Made by a program: the position numbers and the translations under genes. DNA of 64,000 nt from Siphonodentalium dalli (Eukaryota; Mollusca; Scaphopoda; Gadilida; Siphonodentaliidae), in the NCBI GenBank assembly GCA_032622095.1, contig CP136067.1:193836052-193900051 (forward strand), read 5' to 3'. Positions 54,822 to 64,000 of the stretch are shown piece by piece. Below the pieces are notes generated by a model. The model saw only the letters and a program-made list of their open reading frames with translations. It was not told the DNA's origin and did no database searches. How positions within the stretch are numbered: the first letter of the stretch is position 1; the number at the start of each line of letters is the position of its first letter.

Positions 54822-54956
54822 ATGTCACAGTTTAAACAGAGTTTCACTGATGAGGATTTTACGCTAGCTTGTCGGGAACTTGAAAATCCGCAGACTGAAG
54901 GATGGGAATTATTCACCGAATCACTAGGCGTGACTATATATCGACTTTATAATGAG
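54822..54956 (+). CDS. PCTP: PCTP-like exon 1
   Basis: 45 residues, MSQFKQSFTDEDF to IYRLYNE; donor GAG|GTCAGT at 54957. The open frame continues past the donor for 16 codons, which is intron. A T5 element begins 22 bp into the intron. Confidence 0.88.
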
Positions 54957-57900
54957 GTCAGTATTAGTGAGTGTATGGGACTGGGAGGCCAAATTCACGT
55001 TTAATAATTAATTGCGCTTAAGCCCATTAAGCGTAATGAATTGTGCTTAAGCCTAATGAATTGCGCTTAAGCGCAATTAATTGCACTTAAGCGCAATTAA
55101 TTGCACTTACATGTACATGTAAGCACAATTAATTGCGCTTAAGCGTAATTGCAACTACTATCTAAGCTACCCATAAACTATTAATTGGCATAACCTGGTG
55201 TATTACCTAGCAACACAAGAGGAGCATGGGGCTAATTTTAACCTGTTTTAATGAGCCTAGTACCGGTACAGTAAACTGTGACTGTGAGTATGTGTACAAC
55301 AATCAAAGATAATCCCTAATTTCTTTTTATCAGCATCCCTGTATCCAAAAATTGGTGTTTCATTCCTGGAGCTTTGGTGTCTCACTCCTCAAGCTCTGGT
55401 ATTTTTATTAAATCAGCATCTCTGGCACTAGATCATGACATGAATCTCTACTCTAGCTAACGCCCGTAGGCGATAGCCACAGTAGATATTCATGGCATGA
55501 TCTACTCTGGCACAGATCTATAGTATTTCCATGGTCATATACATGTAGCGTGAATGTGGTGTCGCTGAGGACTTGCTTCCCTCATATGGTGTACCTGTAT
55601 ACTCTAAAATTGAAGAAAATCAAAGTCGCCCCGACTAATTCAGAAGGTAATGCTATCGTGTGTTGCCCGACAAATAAAGAAGATAATATAATGCTATCGC
55701 AAGTCGCCCTGACTAAAACAGAAGGTAATGCTATCGCGATTCAGCCATTTTGGTAAAGAAGTTAGGCTACTCCCTACTGAGTTATGTATAAACCTATTTA
55801 TTCACCAATTGATTGCACTTAAGCGCAATTGATTGTGCTTAAGCACAAATAATTATGCTTAAGCGTAAATAATTATGCGTAAGTGCAATTGATTGCGCTT
55901 AAGTGCAATTGATTGCGCTTAAGTGTAAATAATTGCGCTTAAGTGCAATCAATTGCGCTTAAGCGCAAATCAATATTAAATGTAAATTTGGTCTCCCATA
56001 TGAGTGTGGCTACATGAGTACATGTGTACTAGTATATCATACTGACTCATTAATGAGGCCAATATGCCCTTACTTGTATTTAAATTCATGCAGTACCAGT
56101 ACTATTATTTATCATTCACATTTAAACTACAATTTTAAACACCCTACAGACCACATCCCTCATCCAATCATCACCAAACTTTATTTGGATCTTCGGGGTG
56201 ACCGAAATTTGTTGAAAAACATGGCCGCCAGTGGCCATCTTGTAATTTACTCTTTGTATGACTAAATCCTTGGGCACACCATACATGGCCACATCTCTCA
56301 TCGATCATCACCAAACTTTATATTGATCTTCAGGGTGACCTCTCAATGGGAACCTCCTATTTTGACTGCAATTTGTTAAAAAAACATGGCTGCCAGCAGC
56401 CAACTTGGATTTCAAATTTGAGTCCATTGGCACACCCTGCAACCCACATTTACTGGAGAATTGATTTTAAAATTTACTGGCATGTTTAGAATCACCTCTA
56501 GATGGGAGCTATAAATTGTTTCAATGAAACACATGGCCACTGGCAGCCATTTTGGATTTTAATCTTTGCATGACTAAATCTTTTGGCACACCCTACAGAC
56601 CACACCCCTCATCTAATGATCATCAAACTTCATATGGATCTTCGGGGTGATTTCTGGATGGGAGCCTCCTATTTTAACTGCAATTTGTTAAAAAAAACAC
56701 AGCTGTCAGCAGCCATCTTGGATTTCAAATTTGGATTTCAAATGTGGTTTCAACGTGTTTTCTCTGTTAAGTTTCATACATGTAGACATTTGGTAAAAGA
56801 TGTTGAAAATTCTGCCTTTCTATAGCGAAATTTCAGTCCAGACCATGACTTGGATAAGACCACTTGTGCCATTGAGTTAAAACTCTTATAGTCGTAGGAT
56901 TTTTTATACGCCCGTTTAAAAAAACGGTCATATCATGTAAATGGGTTGTCCGTCCATCTTCCATCTGCTTTTGGTATCCGGATGATAACTTATAGTCCGC
57001 ATGATTTTGACTGAGTTATGCCCCTTTTTGTCCGCCGACCCAACGGGTTTGGAGGACTATTATAATCAGCCTGTGCGTGCGTGCGTCCGAGGTTTCCGGT
57101 TGATAACTTTAGTTAGAGTGAACCAAATTAAATTAAATTTGGTATGTGGGTTTACTAGCAGAAAAGACAGGTCAAGTTAGAATTCTGGTTCCGTCCGCCA
57201 ATTTTCACCAGAGTTATCATTATGCCCCCTTTTCGACTTAGAATTTGACCGTCTGTTAACATTTTTGGTTTCCGACCGATAACTCCAGTTTGGATTATTT
57301 GATCTGAACCAAAGTTGGTATGTGTATTTTCCAGCTAAAGATACAGGCCAAGTTCGAATATGGGTTCCGTACAATTATTTTTACATGAGTTACGGCCCTT
57401 TTCGACTTAGAATTTGACCGTCTGTTAACATTTTTGGTTTCCGACCGATAACTCCAGTTTGGATTATTTGATCTGAACCAAAGTTGGTATGTGTCTTTCT
57501 CCCAGCAAAACACAGGTCAAGTTCGAATTCGGGTTCCGCCCGCCAATTTTCACCAGAGTTATGTCCCTTTTTTACTTAGAATTTTTGCCAATTTGAGGTT
57601 TCCGGATGATAACTTTAGTAAATGTGTACTGAATGAAATTAAATTTGGTATGTAGGTTTACTTGCACTAAAGACAGGTTTTTATGCGCAAACAACGGTCG
57701 TATCAAGCCGACACTTAGAGGCGGACATGAGGTCTACCGACTTTTTTTCGACTTAGAATTTGACCGTCTGTTAACATTTTTGGTTTCCGATCGATAACTC
57801 CAGTTTGGATTATTTGATCTGAACCAACGTTGGTATGTGTCTTTCCCAGCTAAAGATACAGGCCAAGTTCGAATATGGGTTCCGTCCAATTATTTTTACA

Positions 57901-60900
57901 TGAGTTACGGCCCTTTTTCGACTTAGAATTTGACCGTCTGTTAACATTTTTGGTTTCCGACCGATAACTCCAGTTTGGATTATTCAACTTAGATTTTTCC
58001 TGATTTGCGGTTTCCGGATGATAACTTTAGATTGAATCAAGTGAACTGAACCAAATTTGGTATATTAGTTTAGCACCCCAAAATACAGATCAAGTTCGAA
58101 TATGGGTTTCGTCCGCATGATTTTGACTGAGTTATTCCCCTTTTTCGACTTAGATTTTACCTGATATGCGGTTTCCAGATGATAACTTTAGATTGAATCG
58201 AGTGAACTGAACCAAATTTGGTATACAGATCAAGTTCAAATATGGGTTCTGTCTACATGTACATGCCCCACTCTACTCCAGAAACGGGCGTATTATGCCA
58301 CTCCCCGACGGCGTGCTCTTGTTATTCAGGTTTTAGTTTGAGTGAGATATAGTGAGTGGATGAATTTGTAAGGTTTGAGGGTGAGAAGTGAAATAGTGAT
58401 TAGTGAGTGACATGTTTGCAGAGAGCGTTTAGTGAAATAAAGGTACTTTGAATGTTTTGACAATTTTTTCACCAATCTCATAAATATTTTTTTTAATTCC
58501 AGGAGTCTGGACTTTACCAGTACAAAATTTATGGTGTTTTGGATGATGTTGATCCAAAGATATGTGCTGAAGTTTACATGGATCTGGAGTATAGAAAGAC
58601 TTGGGACACATATGTCAATGGTACATTATATAGAATGTTTGCTAAAAGTTAAAAAACTCTCCATGGCTATGCATTGTATGAGACAGTATGACACCTTTTG
58701 GGCTGAATTATTATAGGCCTACCCTGTAACATCCGTCCATCTAGCAATCTGTTTGTCCATCAGTTCATGCAACTTTGTCTGAGCTTGTCTTTTTTCATTT
58801 TTCAGTAAAATGTTTTTATGTTTACCCATACTATAGTATGGTAAACATAGTGTCGACGTCCGGATTGACCACTTGTCGTCCGTCTGTCTGTCTGTCCGTA
58901 GACACTTTACGCATGGTGCGAAAATTCAAACATTTTCTATCTGATCGGAACCAAATTTTGTATATGAATTTCTCAGCCCAAAAGACAGATCGAGTTCAAA
59001 TATGGGTTTGATCCGACTATTTTAAACTGAGTTATGGCCCTTTTTCGAAAATTATTCACTTTAAAAAAAAGAATTGGGATTGAATTCCTTGCTCAATTAA
59101 AAAAATAAAAAAAAAACATTTATTTAAAAAAATATATAATAAAATATATAATTTTTTTTTTAATTTAATTTAGGTTGAACTCCTTGCTCAATTTAATTTT
59201 TTTTGTTTTTTAAGTGAACAAAATTTGAAAAAATAACACCATTTTAACTCTGCCAATGGTACCCTGAGTCACCACAACAAATTTGGTTTAAATCAGTCCA
59301 AAAGCTTGTGTTATGTACATGTACTGGTAAATTTGTTTGGAACGATATTATACCCAATTCTCCAATTCGATCCCTGGGCATGCCATTGGACTACATAGCT
59401 ATTAATATGGCTGTATCATTTTCTGATGTCTCTTACATGTATGCCAATGTTCAGATATAGAAAGCTACATGTATGGTATCGAATTTAAAAAAATGTTTCA
59501 ACAATACACATGACATGCTATTAACAGTAGACTAGAAAATATTTGCTGCATAGCACATATGAGTATATCACTCTTCAAATGGTTGGTCATTATAAATGTT
59601 ATAGATGCCCAGGTTTAACATAAACAACGCCAGTGATTAGTTGACAGCTCTGCTATATAATTATTGACCATTATCGGAATGAGATTTTTTACTATAATTA
59701 TTCCCCTTTTCGACTAAGAAATCATTTATATTTTTGTGCAAGTTTACACTTTATCGTTTCCAGGTCAGTTTTTAAGAAACTTCGCACAGATATTTACAAC
59801 CATGGCAAATTCTTGGACATATTTTAGTTGAGTTTAATCACCCTTTTTGAATTGTAATTTTTTATTGGTGATATTTGTTTTTGTTTGCCATTTCGATCTC
59901 AAGTTGTGGGGGGGGGGGGGGTGTTGATAATTTGTGTATTAAGAACCATCTCCTTTTAATACGGCTACCTTTCTGTAGCCCATGTGCACTGCAGAGAGTA
60001 TCCTTTGTCCCACTGGGACCAAGCCTTGAAATAGTGTGTCTGTCATTTGCAGAATGAGGTCCCCAGAGGGTGAATTTAGTGATGCTACCACGCATAGCGG
60101 GCTAGCATCACCAAATTCACCCTCTGGGGACCTCATTCTGCTTACACCTCAGCAGAATGAGGTTCACAGAGGGTGAATTTGGTGATGCTAGCATCACTAT
60201 ATTCACCCTCTGGGGACCTCATTCTGCAAATGACAGACACACTATTTCAAGGCTTGACTGGGACTGTCACACCTCTAGTTTTCTTCGCATTTTGATCGAG
60301 ACGTCAGAGGATTACTTTATCTGTTCAGTTACTATGTCAACAGGCAGTTGAATGCACACAATTTAGTAATTTTTCTATCTGAAAAAAAAAATTGAATCAA
60401 TGATTTAAGGTACCTAAATCAATTAATAGAAGATAATAGACACACATTGTCATGGAGATCGAATTTGGCATAATTTCTCTCTACAAAATAAAATGAGATT
60501 CCTCATTTTAAAAGTTACAAAGAAAATATAACTGCATGTTTCATGTATCAATTTTATAATATTCAGTAATGCTCTAATTAATCGACTTCTTAACCACAGC
60601 ATAATTATGGGTAACTTTTTAGGATTTAGTCGGAAATATGGCTTGTTGCCATTCATCGGAAAGCTCTCGCCGAGAGCTTTCCGATGAATGGCAACAAGCC
60701 ATATTTCCGACTAAATCCTAAAAAGTTACCCATAATTATGCTGTGGTTAAGAAGTCGATTAATTAGAGCATTACTGTAAGAAGTATGAGGTTATATTTTC
60801 TTAGTAAATTTAGCTGGGAAGAAAAGTTCTATTAAAGATGCATAATCCGATTTAATGCCCCTAAATACTATTTCTTTGGCTTCGGGCTAAAAATATTAGA

Positions 60901-63900
60901 TTTGAGTCGAGGAATCCACCCATCAAAGCCCAGAGTGATCAGATTTAGAGTTTTGAAATCTGTTATTTTCACCACCTTCAATATTTGGCAGCCTGGCAAA
61001 TAGCGAAGAATGCTGACCGACATACTCTCAATTCCAAATTGCGTTGAACAAAATGTTGAAATATAACACTCTTTGGGCAATTTTATACTATACATGTAGT
61101 TGACTGTGGTTAGCATTATGTTTTGGCAATTAATCGATTCTGATAACTGAAGCGGCATTTCAAGAAATGTTGTTGTTGAAATCTGATGATATGGGGACAA
61201 TCAAATCGGATTGAATACCTTTAACCCTTTCAGTGCCAGGTCCGATTTTTGTATCAACCCATATACCCTGTGCCAATGCATTCTCTTTTATATGCGAGTC
61301 GACCATAGGTCGCCTCGCATATATAAGAGAATGCATTGGCCTAACAATTTTTCATCATTTGTTATTATTTTTTACAATTTTAATAATATTTTCTTATATT
61401 CTTTAACAGACTTATTTTGTAGGTTTAGTGCCAGGGAATCTTACGTTTTTCATGGGCACCAAAATTATTACTATGAATACTTGGTGATAGTTTTGAGTTA
61501 TAACATGCCCCTAAGGTTTTATCCAGTTTGTTTTTAAATTCGCTATAGCATGCTTAAGCATACCCAACAAAATTCAATCTAAAAAAAACTAAAAAAAAAT
61601 TTGTTTAATTTTTAAATTTTTTAGGGCCGATTTTACAGACCGTAAATTCACAGGTCCCCAGAACAAAATTTGACCCCACCCCCTATGATACTTAATCCTA
61701 TAGAAAGGTATCCAACTTGGCCCGGCCTAATTTTTTATTAGTTTTACAATGTCCACAATCAGGTTAAAATACACCAAAATAATTTTTGTAACATAAATGC
61801 CTCATATATAGTTAGAAAGATATGTTATTACTCTTCAATTTGATGTATCCCCTGTAAAAATTGGTTAAGAAAAACTCTGGTTATGAGCACAGGTCTGACG
61901 CAAACCGACTGTAAAATTTCACTCGTTCGACATGATGTCCGCTAAACTCGGTAAAAAAGTGCGATTTTTACACCGACTTGGGCTTCAAAAACACAATAGA
62001 CGGTTAGTAGAATATATATATTATACATCATTAGCAGCGGAATTGTTTACTGACCCACCCAAACCAATCGCGCTACATCACGGCATCGTATCTCTCGTAT
62101 TTATTGAAAAATTCAGTTTCATAAACCCGGAAGGAAAGTGAATTTTTCCAAAGACAGCCATTGGTGTTCGGGCGCATATGTGTACTCTCTATAGTTCATA
62201 CCCAACATAATATATAACGAAGAAGTCGTGTATACTACTGTATATACGCTCTAAATATTTATGGAGTTATATTTCAGTCCATATGTATGTTTTCAAATCG
62301 GCATTCGTGTTAATTCAGTCTTTGTGTATTTATTTAACTATATATTGTGTTGGGTATGAACTATAGAGAGTACACATATGCGCCCGAACACCAATGGCTG
62401 TCTTTGGAAAAATTCACTTTCCTTCCGGGTTTATGAAACTGAATTTTTCAATAAATACGAGAGATACGATGCCGTGATGTAGCGCGATTGGTTTGGGTGG
62501 GTCAGTAAACAATTCCGCTGCTAATGATGTATAATATATATATTCTACTAACCGTCTATTGTGTTTGTGAAGCCCAAGTCGGTGTAAAAATCGCACTTTC
62601 TTACCGAGTTTAGCGGACATCATGTCGAACGAGTGAAATTTTACAGTCGGTTTGCGTCAGACCTGTGCTCATAACCAGAGTTTTTCTTAACCAATTTTTA
62701 CAGGGGATGCATCAAATTGAAGAGTAATAACATATCTTTCTAACTATATATGAGGCATTTATGTTACAAAAATTATTTTGGTGTATTTTAACCTGATTGT
62801 GGACATTGTAAAACTAATAAAAAATTAGGCCGGGCCAAGTTGGATACCTTTCTATAGGATTAAGTATTATTGGGGGTGGGGTCAATTTTTGTTCTGGGGA
62901 CCTGTGCGTAAATTAGGGCCGATGAGATCGGCCCCTGGCACTGAAAGGGTTAATAAATGTATGCTGGATTTGTTTTGACGATGAAGAAGTAATCTTTTCC
63001 CCATTTTATTTTCAGAGTTATATGAGAAAGATATCAATGGGAAGAGTATAATCTACTGGAACATTAGTTATCCATTCTTCATGTCTAACAGAGATGTATC
63101 CTTCTTCAATATCAGCTGTTGTATCAACCTCTGTGGGATTACAAGTTTTTTCCTGTCCAATCTCAAAAAAAAAAAAATCACTCAACACACAATCACTCTA
63201 AACTAATCAAAATAGGTTCAGTATCCATATATACAGGTTACCTGCATCACTAATATATATATATGCGACACAACAGGGTATTCTCTAAGGTTGTGACTAG
63301 CCCTAACTAGATGACCAAATTAAATAATTTTCCATCTGCAGTCTGTTCCAATAACCATTAACAAGTAAAATATTTTTTTTACATGGCATTAGAAAAATCC
63401 GTGATAGGGGCTCAGAAGCCACCCACCTGGATCTTGTATTATGTAATTGTTTCAAGAACATGCTCCACCAAGCCCCGCTGAATAACCCAAACCTAGCGAA
63501 GTACTCAACCAATAGTTATACATGTATATGCTGTGAATTTAACCATAAAATTATAGACTCAAAATTCCAGCTAAAATTGATTTGGTCCTTAACTTATGTG
63601 TAGTATGTTTATAGCAGAGAGTTTAGAGAGATGGGGGAGGGTAACAAGAAGGTGTGGCTTGTCATGGCTAAAAGCGAGCTCGAGTCGAGTCTTCCGGAGA
63701 GAGATGGCGTGATCCGGGTTGATGACTACATCCAGAGTGCTGTTCTCACGACAGACGGCAAATGTGGAACCAAAGGTGCAATAAATATTACTGGTCTTTT
63801 GGAAGAGTTCGCACTGGGCCAGAAATTGATGGGCCAAAGCTTGGCCCATTCTCAATATGTTTTGGTCTGTTAGAAACTTCCTTGGGGCATTTATATTTCG

Positions 63901-64000
63901 AGAATTAAAAACAAAGTATCAATTGGGTGTAATATATTGTATATTAACAGAATATAACATGAATTTTCCCAGAAACTGTCACCCAGCTCGTTGAACCTCT
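54822..64000 (+). CDS. PCTP: Phosphatidylcholine transfer protein-like START protein (PCTP/StarD2), 3'-partial
   Basis: Four exons (54822-54956, 58503-58620, 63016-63095, 63604-63775) with GT-AG borders and phases 0,1,0,1 give 168 residues of a START domain; about 45 more residues are expected outside the window (human PCTP is 214). PCTP carries phosphatidylcholine between membranes in the cytosol. Matches in order: FTLACRELENPQTEGWELF, GVTIYRLYNE, SGLYQYKIYGVL, AEVYMDLEYRKTWDTYV, YWNISYPFFMSNRD, YVY, then GVIRVDDYIQSAV and DGKCGTKG. Residues around the lipid head group in human PCTP (Arg and Asp in YRKxWD, the Trp in YWxxxYP, Tyr after SNRD) are kept here as R76, D80, W99 and Y112. The ATG at 54822 is the first in frame, with A at -3. 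Introns are largely repeats. Confidence 0.92.
54979..56003. mobile_element. Element bounded by GCGCTTAAGCGC arrays, family T5
   Basis: Left end GGGAGGCCAAATTCACGTTT followed by ~7 units of AATTGCGCTTAAGCGC; right end about ten such units followed by ATTAAATGTAAATTTGGTCT plus CCC, the inverse of the left end. The interior (55150-55800) has no gene; three AATGCTATCG[C/T] motifs occur at 55650-55740. The array at 36108-36305 shares the left end. Confidence 0.65.
56130..56880. repeat. Tandem-core repeat family G4 (~150 bp)
   Basis: About five modules with CACACCCTACAGACCACA, CATCATCACCAAACTT, GGATCTTCGGGGTGA, GGGAGCCTCCTATTTT and ATGGC[T/C]GCCAG[C/T]GGCCATCTTG. The last runs into G2 at 56904. 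Confidence 0.7.
56904..58323. repeat. Tandem-core repeat family G2, long copy
   Basis: Hairpin ATACGCCCGTTT...AAACGGTCAT, CCGTCCATC, then about eight diverged ~170 bp cores of two sub-types (GATAACTTTAGT and GATAACTCCAGTTTGGATTA), ending AGAAACGGGCGTATTATGCC and GGCGTGCTCTTGTT at 58323, which is the same end as 23343. Confidence 0.8.
58503..58620 (+). CDS. PCTP: PCTP-like exon 2
   Basis: Acceptor TTTTTTAATTCCAG ends at 58502; reads ESGLYQYKIYGVLDDVDPKI to WDTYVN; donor G|GTACAT at 58621. START strands around the head-group pocket. Confidence 0.93.
58825..59060. repeat. G2-related single module
   Basis: Hairpin TTTACCCATACTATAGTATG then GTAAA, CCGTCTGTCTGTCTGTCCG, and one core with AACCAAATTTTGTATATGAA and GAGTTATGGCCCTTTTTCG. 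59061-60023 is AT-rich (long A/T runs at 59095-59210) with a G13 run at 59907 and no gene. Confidence 0.6.
60024..60258. mobile_element. Inverted-repeat element, family T4, nearly complete
   Basis: AAGCCTTGAAATAGTGTGTC ... GACACACTATTTCAAGGCTT at the ends, with two inner hairpins of GAGGTCCCCAGAGGGTGAAT type. Confidence 0.9.
60562..60778. mobile_element. Foldback MITE, family T3, complete
   Basis: TTCAGTAATGCTCTAATTAA ... TTAATTAGAGCATTACTGTA; perfect-looking hairpin centred at CTCTCGCCGAGAG. Confidence 0.9.
60832..61224. mobile_element. TTAA element, family T2
   Basis: TTAAAGATGCATAATCCGAT ... AATCGGATTGAATACCTTTAA. Its last TTAA (61221-61224) is also the first of the next element. Confidence 0.8.
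61932..62141 (+). CDS. 69-residue ORF in the left arm of the foldback, unrecognised
   Basis: ATG-initiated: MMSAKLGKKVRFLHRLGLQK and on to EKFSFINPEGK, TGA. Basic N-terminus, hydrophobic middle. The same ORF occurs on the other strand in the right arm. I do not recognise it; it may be a captured exon or part of a lost transposon protein. Confidence 0.3.
   Translation: MMSAKLGKKVRFLHRLGLQKHNRRLVEYIYYTSLAAELFTDPPKPIALHHGIVSLVFIEKFSFINPEGK
62414..62623 (-). CDS. 69-residue ORF in the right arm, twin of the above
   Basis: Same 69 codons as 61932-62141, differing in one residue (His for Gln at position 20). Both frames are open, as expected of inverted copies. Confidence 0.3.
   Translation of the reverse strand: MMSAKLGKKVRFLHRLGLHKHNRRLVEYIYYTSLAAELFTDPPKPIALHHGIVSLVFIEKFSFINPEGK
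63016..63095 (+). CDS. PCTP: PCTP-like exon 3
   Basis: Acceptor TTATTTTCAG ends at 63015; reads ELYEKDINGKSIIYWNISYP to SNRD; donor GAT|GTATCC at 63096. Only 62 bp separate it from the end of the 61221-62953 element. Confidence 0.93.
63604..63775 (+). CDS. PCTP: PCTP-like exon 4
   Basis: Acceptor ATGTGTAG ends at 63603 with a weak pyrimidine tract; reads YVYSREFREMGEGNKKVWLV to DGKCGTK; donor AAAG|GTGCAA at 63776. The ATG at 63631 is internal, not a start. The remaining exon(s) are beyond 64000. Confidence 0.9.

Larger units (their letters stand above)
61221..62953. mobile_element. Long F3 TTAA element with 0.59 kb foldback arms
   Basis: TTAACCCTTTCAGTGCCAGG at 61221 and CCTGGCACTGAAAGGGTTAA at 62934-62953. 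After a hairpin cassette (about 61271-61340), arms 61621-62206 and 62341-62925 are almost identical inverted copies around a ~134 bp spacer. piggyBac-like ends (inference), no transposase. Shorter relatives at 15417-15601 and 18711-19106. Confidence 0.88.

Noticed and set aside
54957..55004. Read-through of the PCTP-like exon 1 frame
   Set aside because: The START homology stops at 54956, a donor GTCAGT follows, and the next block of homology begins at 58503 in the matching phase.
63631..63873. Separate 80-residue gene starting at the ATG at 63631
   Set aside because: The frame continues upstream to an acceptor at 63603 with YVYSREF, and all of it up to 63775 fits exon 4 of the PCTP-like gene.

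Overview
The window reads as nuclear DNA of an invertebrate animal. Genes are split by GT-AG introns, base composition is AT-rich, and about two thirds of the sequence is dispersed or tandem repeats. The proteins match animal families (ESCRT-II SNF8, a P2X receptor, a START-domain phosphatidylcholine transfer protein, a centrosomal coiled-coil protein). The style of the repeats (many TTAA-flanked MITEs, and families with ~150-170 bp tandem cores) suggests a marine spiralian such as a mollusc. That placement is inference and is not tied to a species.

Layout. (1) Bases 1-25268, + strand: the 3' part of a coiled-coil gene whose C-terminus resembles CDK5RAP2/myomegalin. Nine exons join in frame into 475 residues ending at a TGA. 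Its introns are full of MITEs and minisatellites, and one holds an antisense gene-like ORF (6584-6916). (2) 25269-34779: no gene; a 4 x 40 bp repeat starting at the stop codon, a degenerate satellite, foldback MITEs and decayed LINE pieces. (3) 34780-35532, - strand: intact, intronless SNF8. (4) 35533-47948: no gene; a palindromic GCGCTTAAGCGC array, MITEs, a hAT-like element, a long degenerate ~170 bp repeat field and several minisatellites. (5) 47949-49232, - strand: intact, intronless P2X receptor with an overlapping uORF and a hAT-like element 164 bp upstream of its start. (6) 49233-54821: MITEs, hAT-like remnants and a tRNA-derived SINE. (7) 54822 to beyond 64000, + strand: PCTP/StarD2-like gene, four exons seen, the last exon(s) lying outside.

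The genes do not form an operon or an evident pathway; they are ordinary, independently oriented animal genes. The remarkable content is the mobile-element landscape: several TTAA-targeting MITE families that abut each other through shared TTAA sites, three of them carrying the same ~70 bp hairpin cassette under different termini; one MITE whose end has expanded into a 69 bp satellite; a 1.7 kb foldback with the same 69-residue ORF in both arms; and a hAT-like element with a perfect 8 bp target duplication in the P2X upstream region. On the gene side, a 27 bp triplication that copies a 5' splice site is the most testable novelty.

No tRNA, rRNA or CRISPR array was found. All homology statements come from reading the sequence and from memory of the families; no database search was made.
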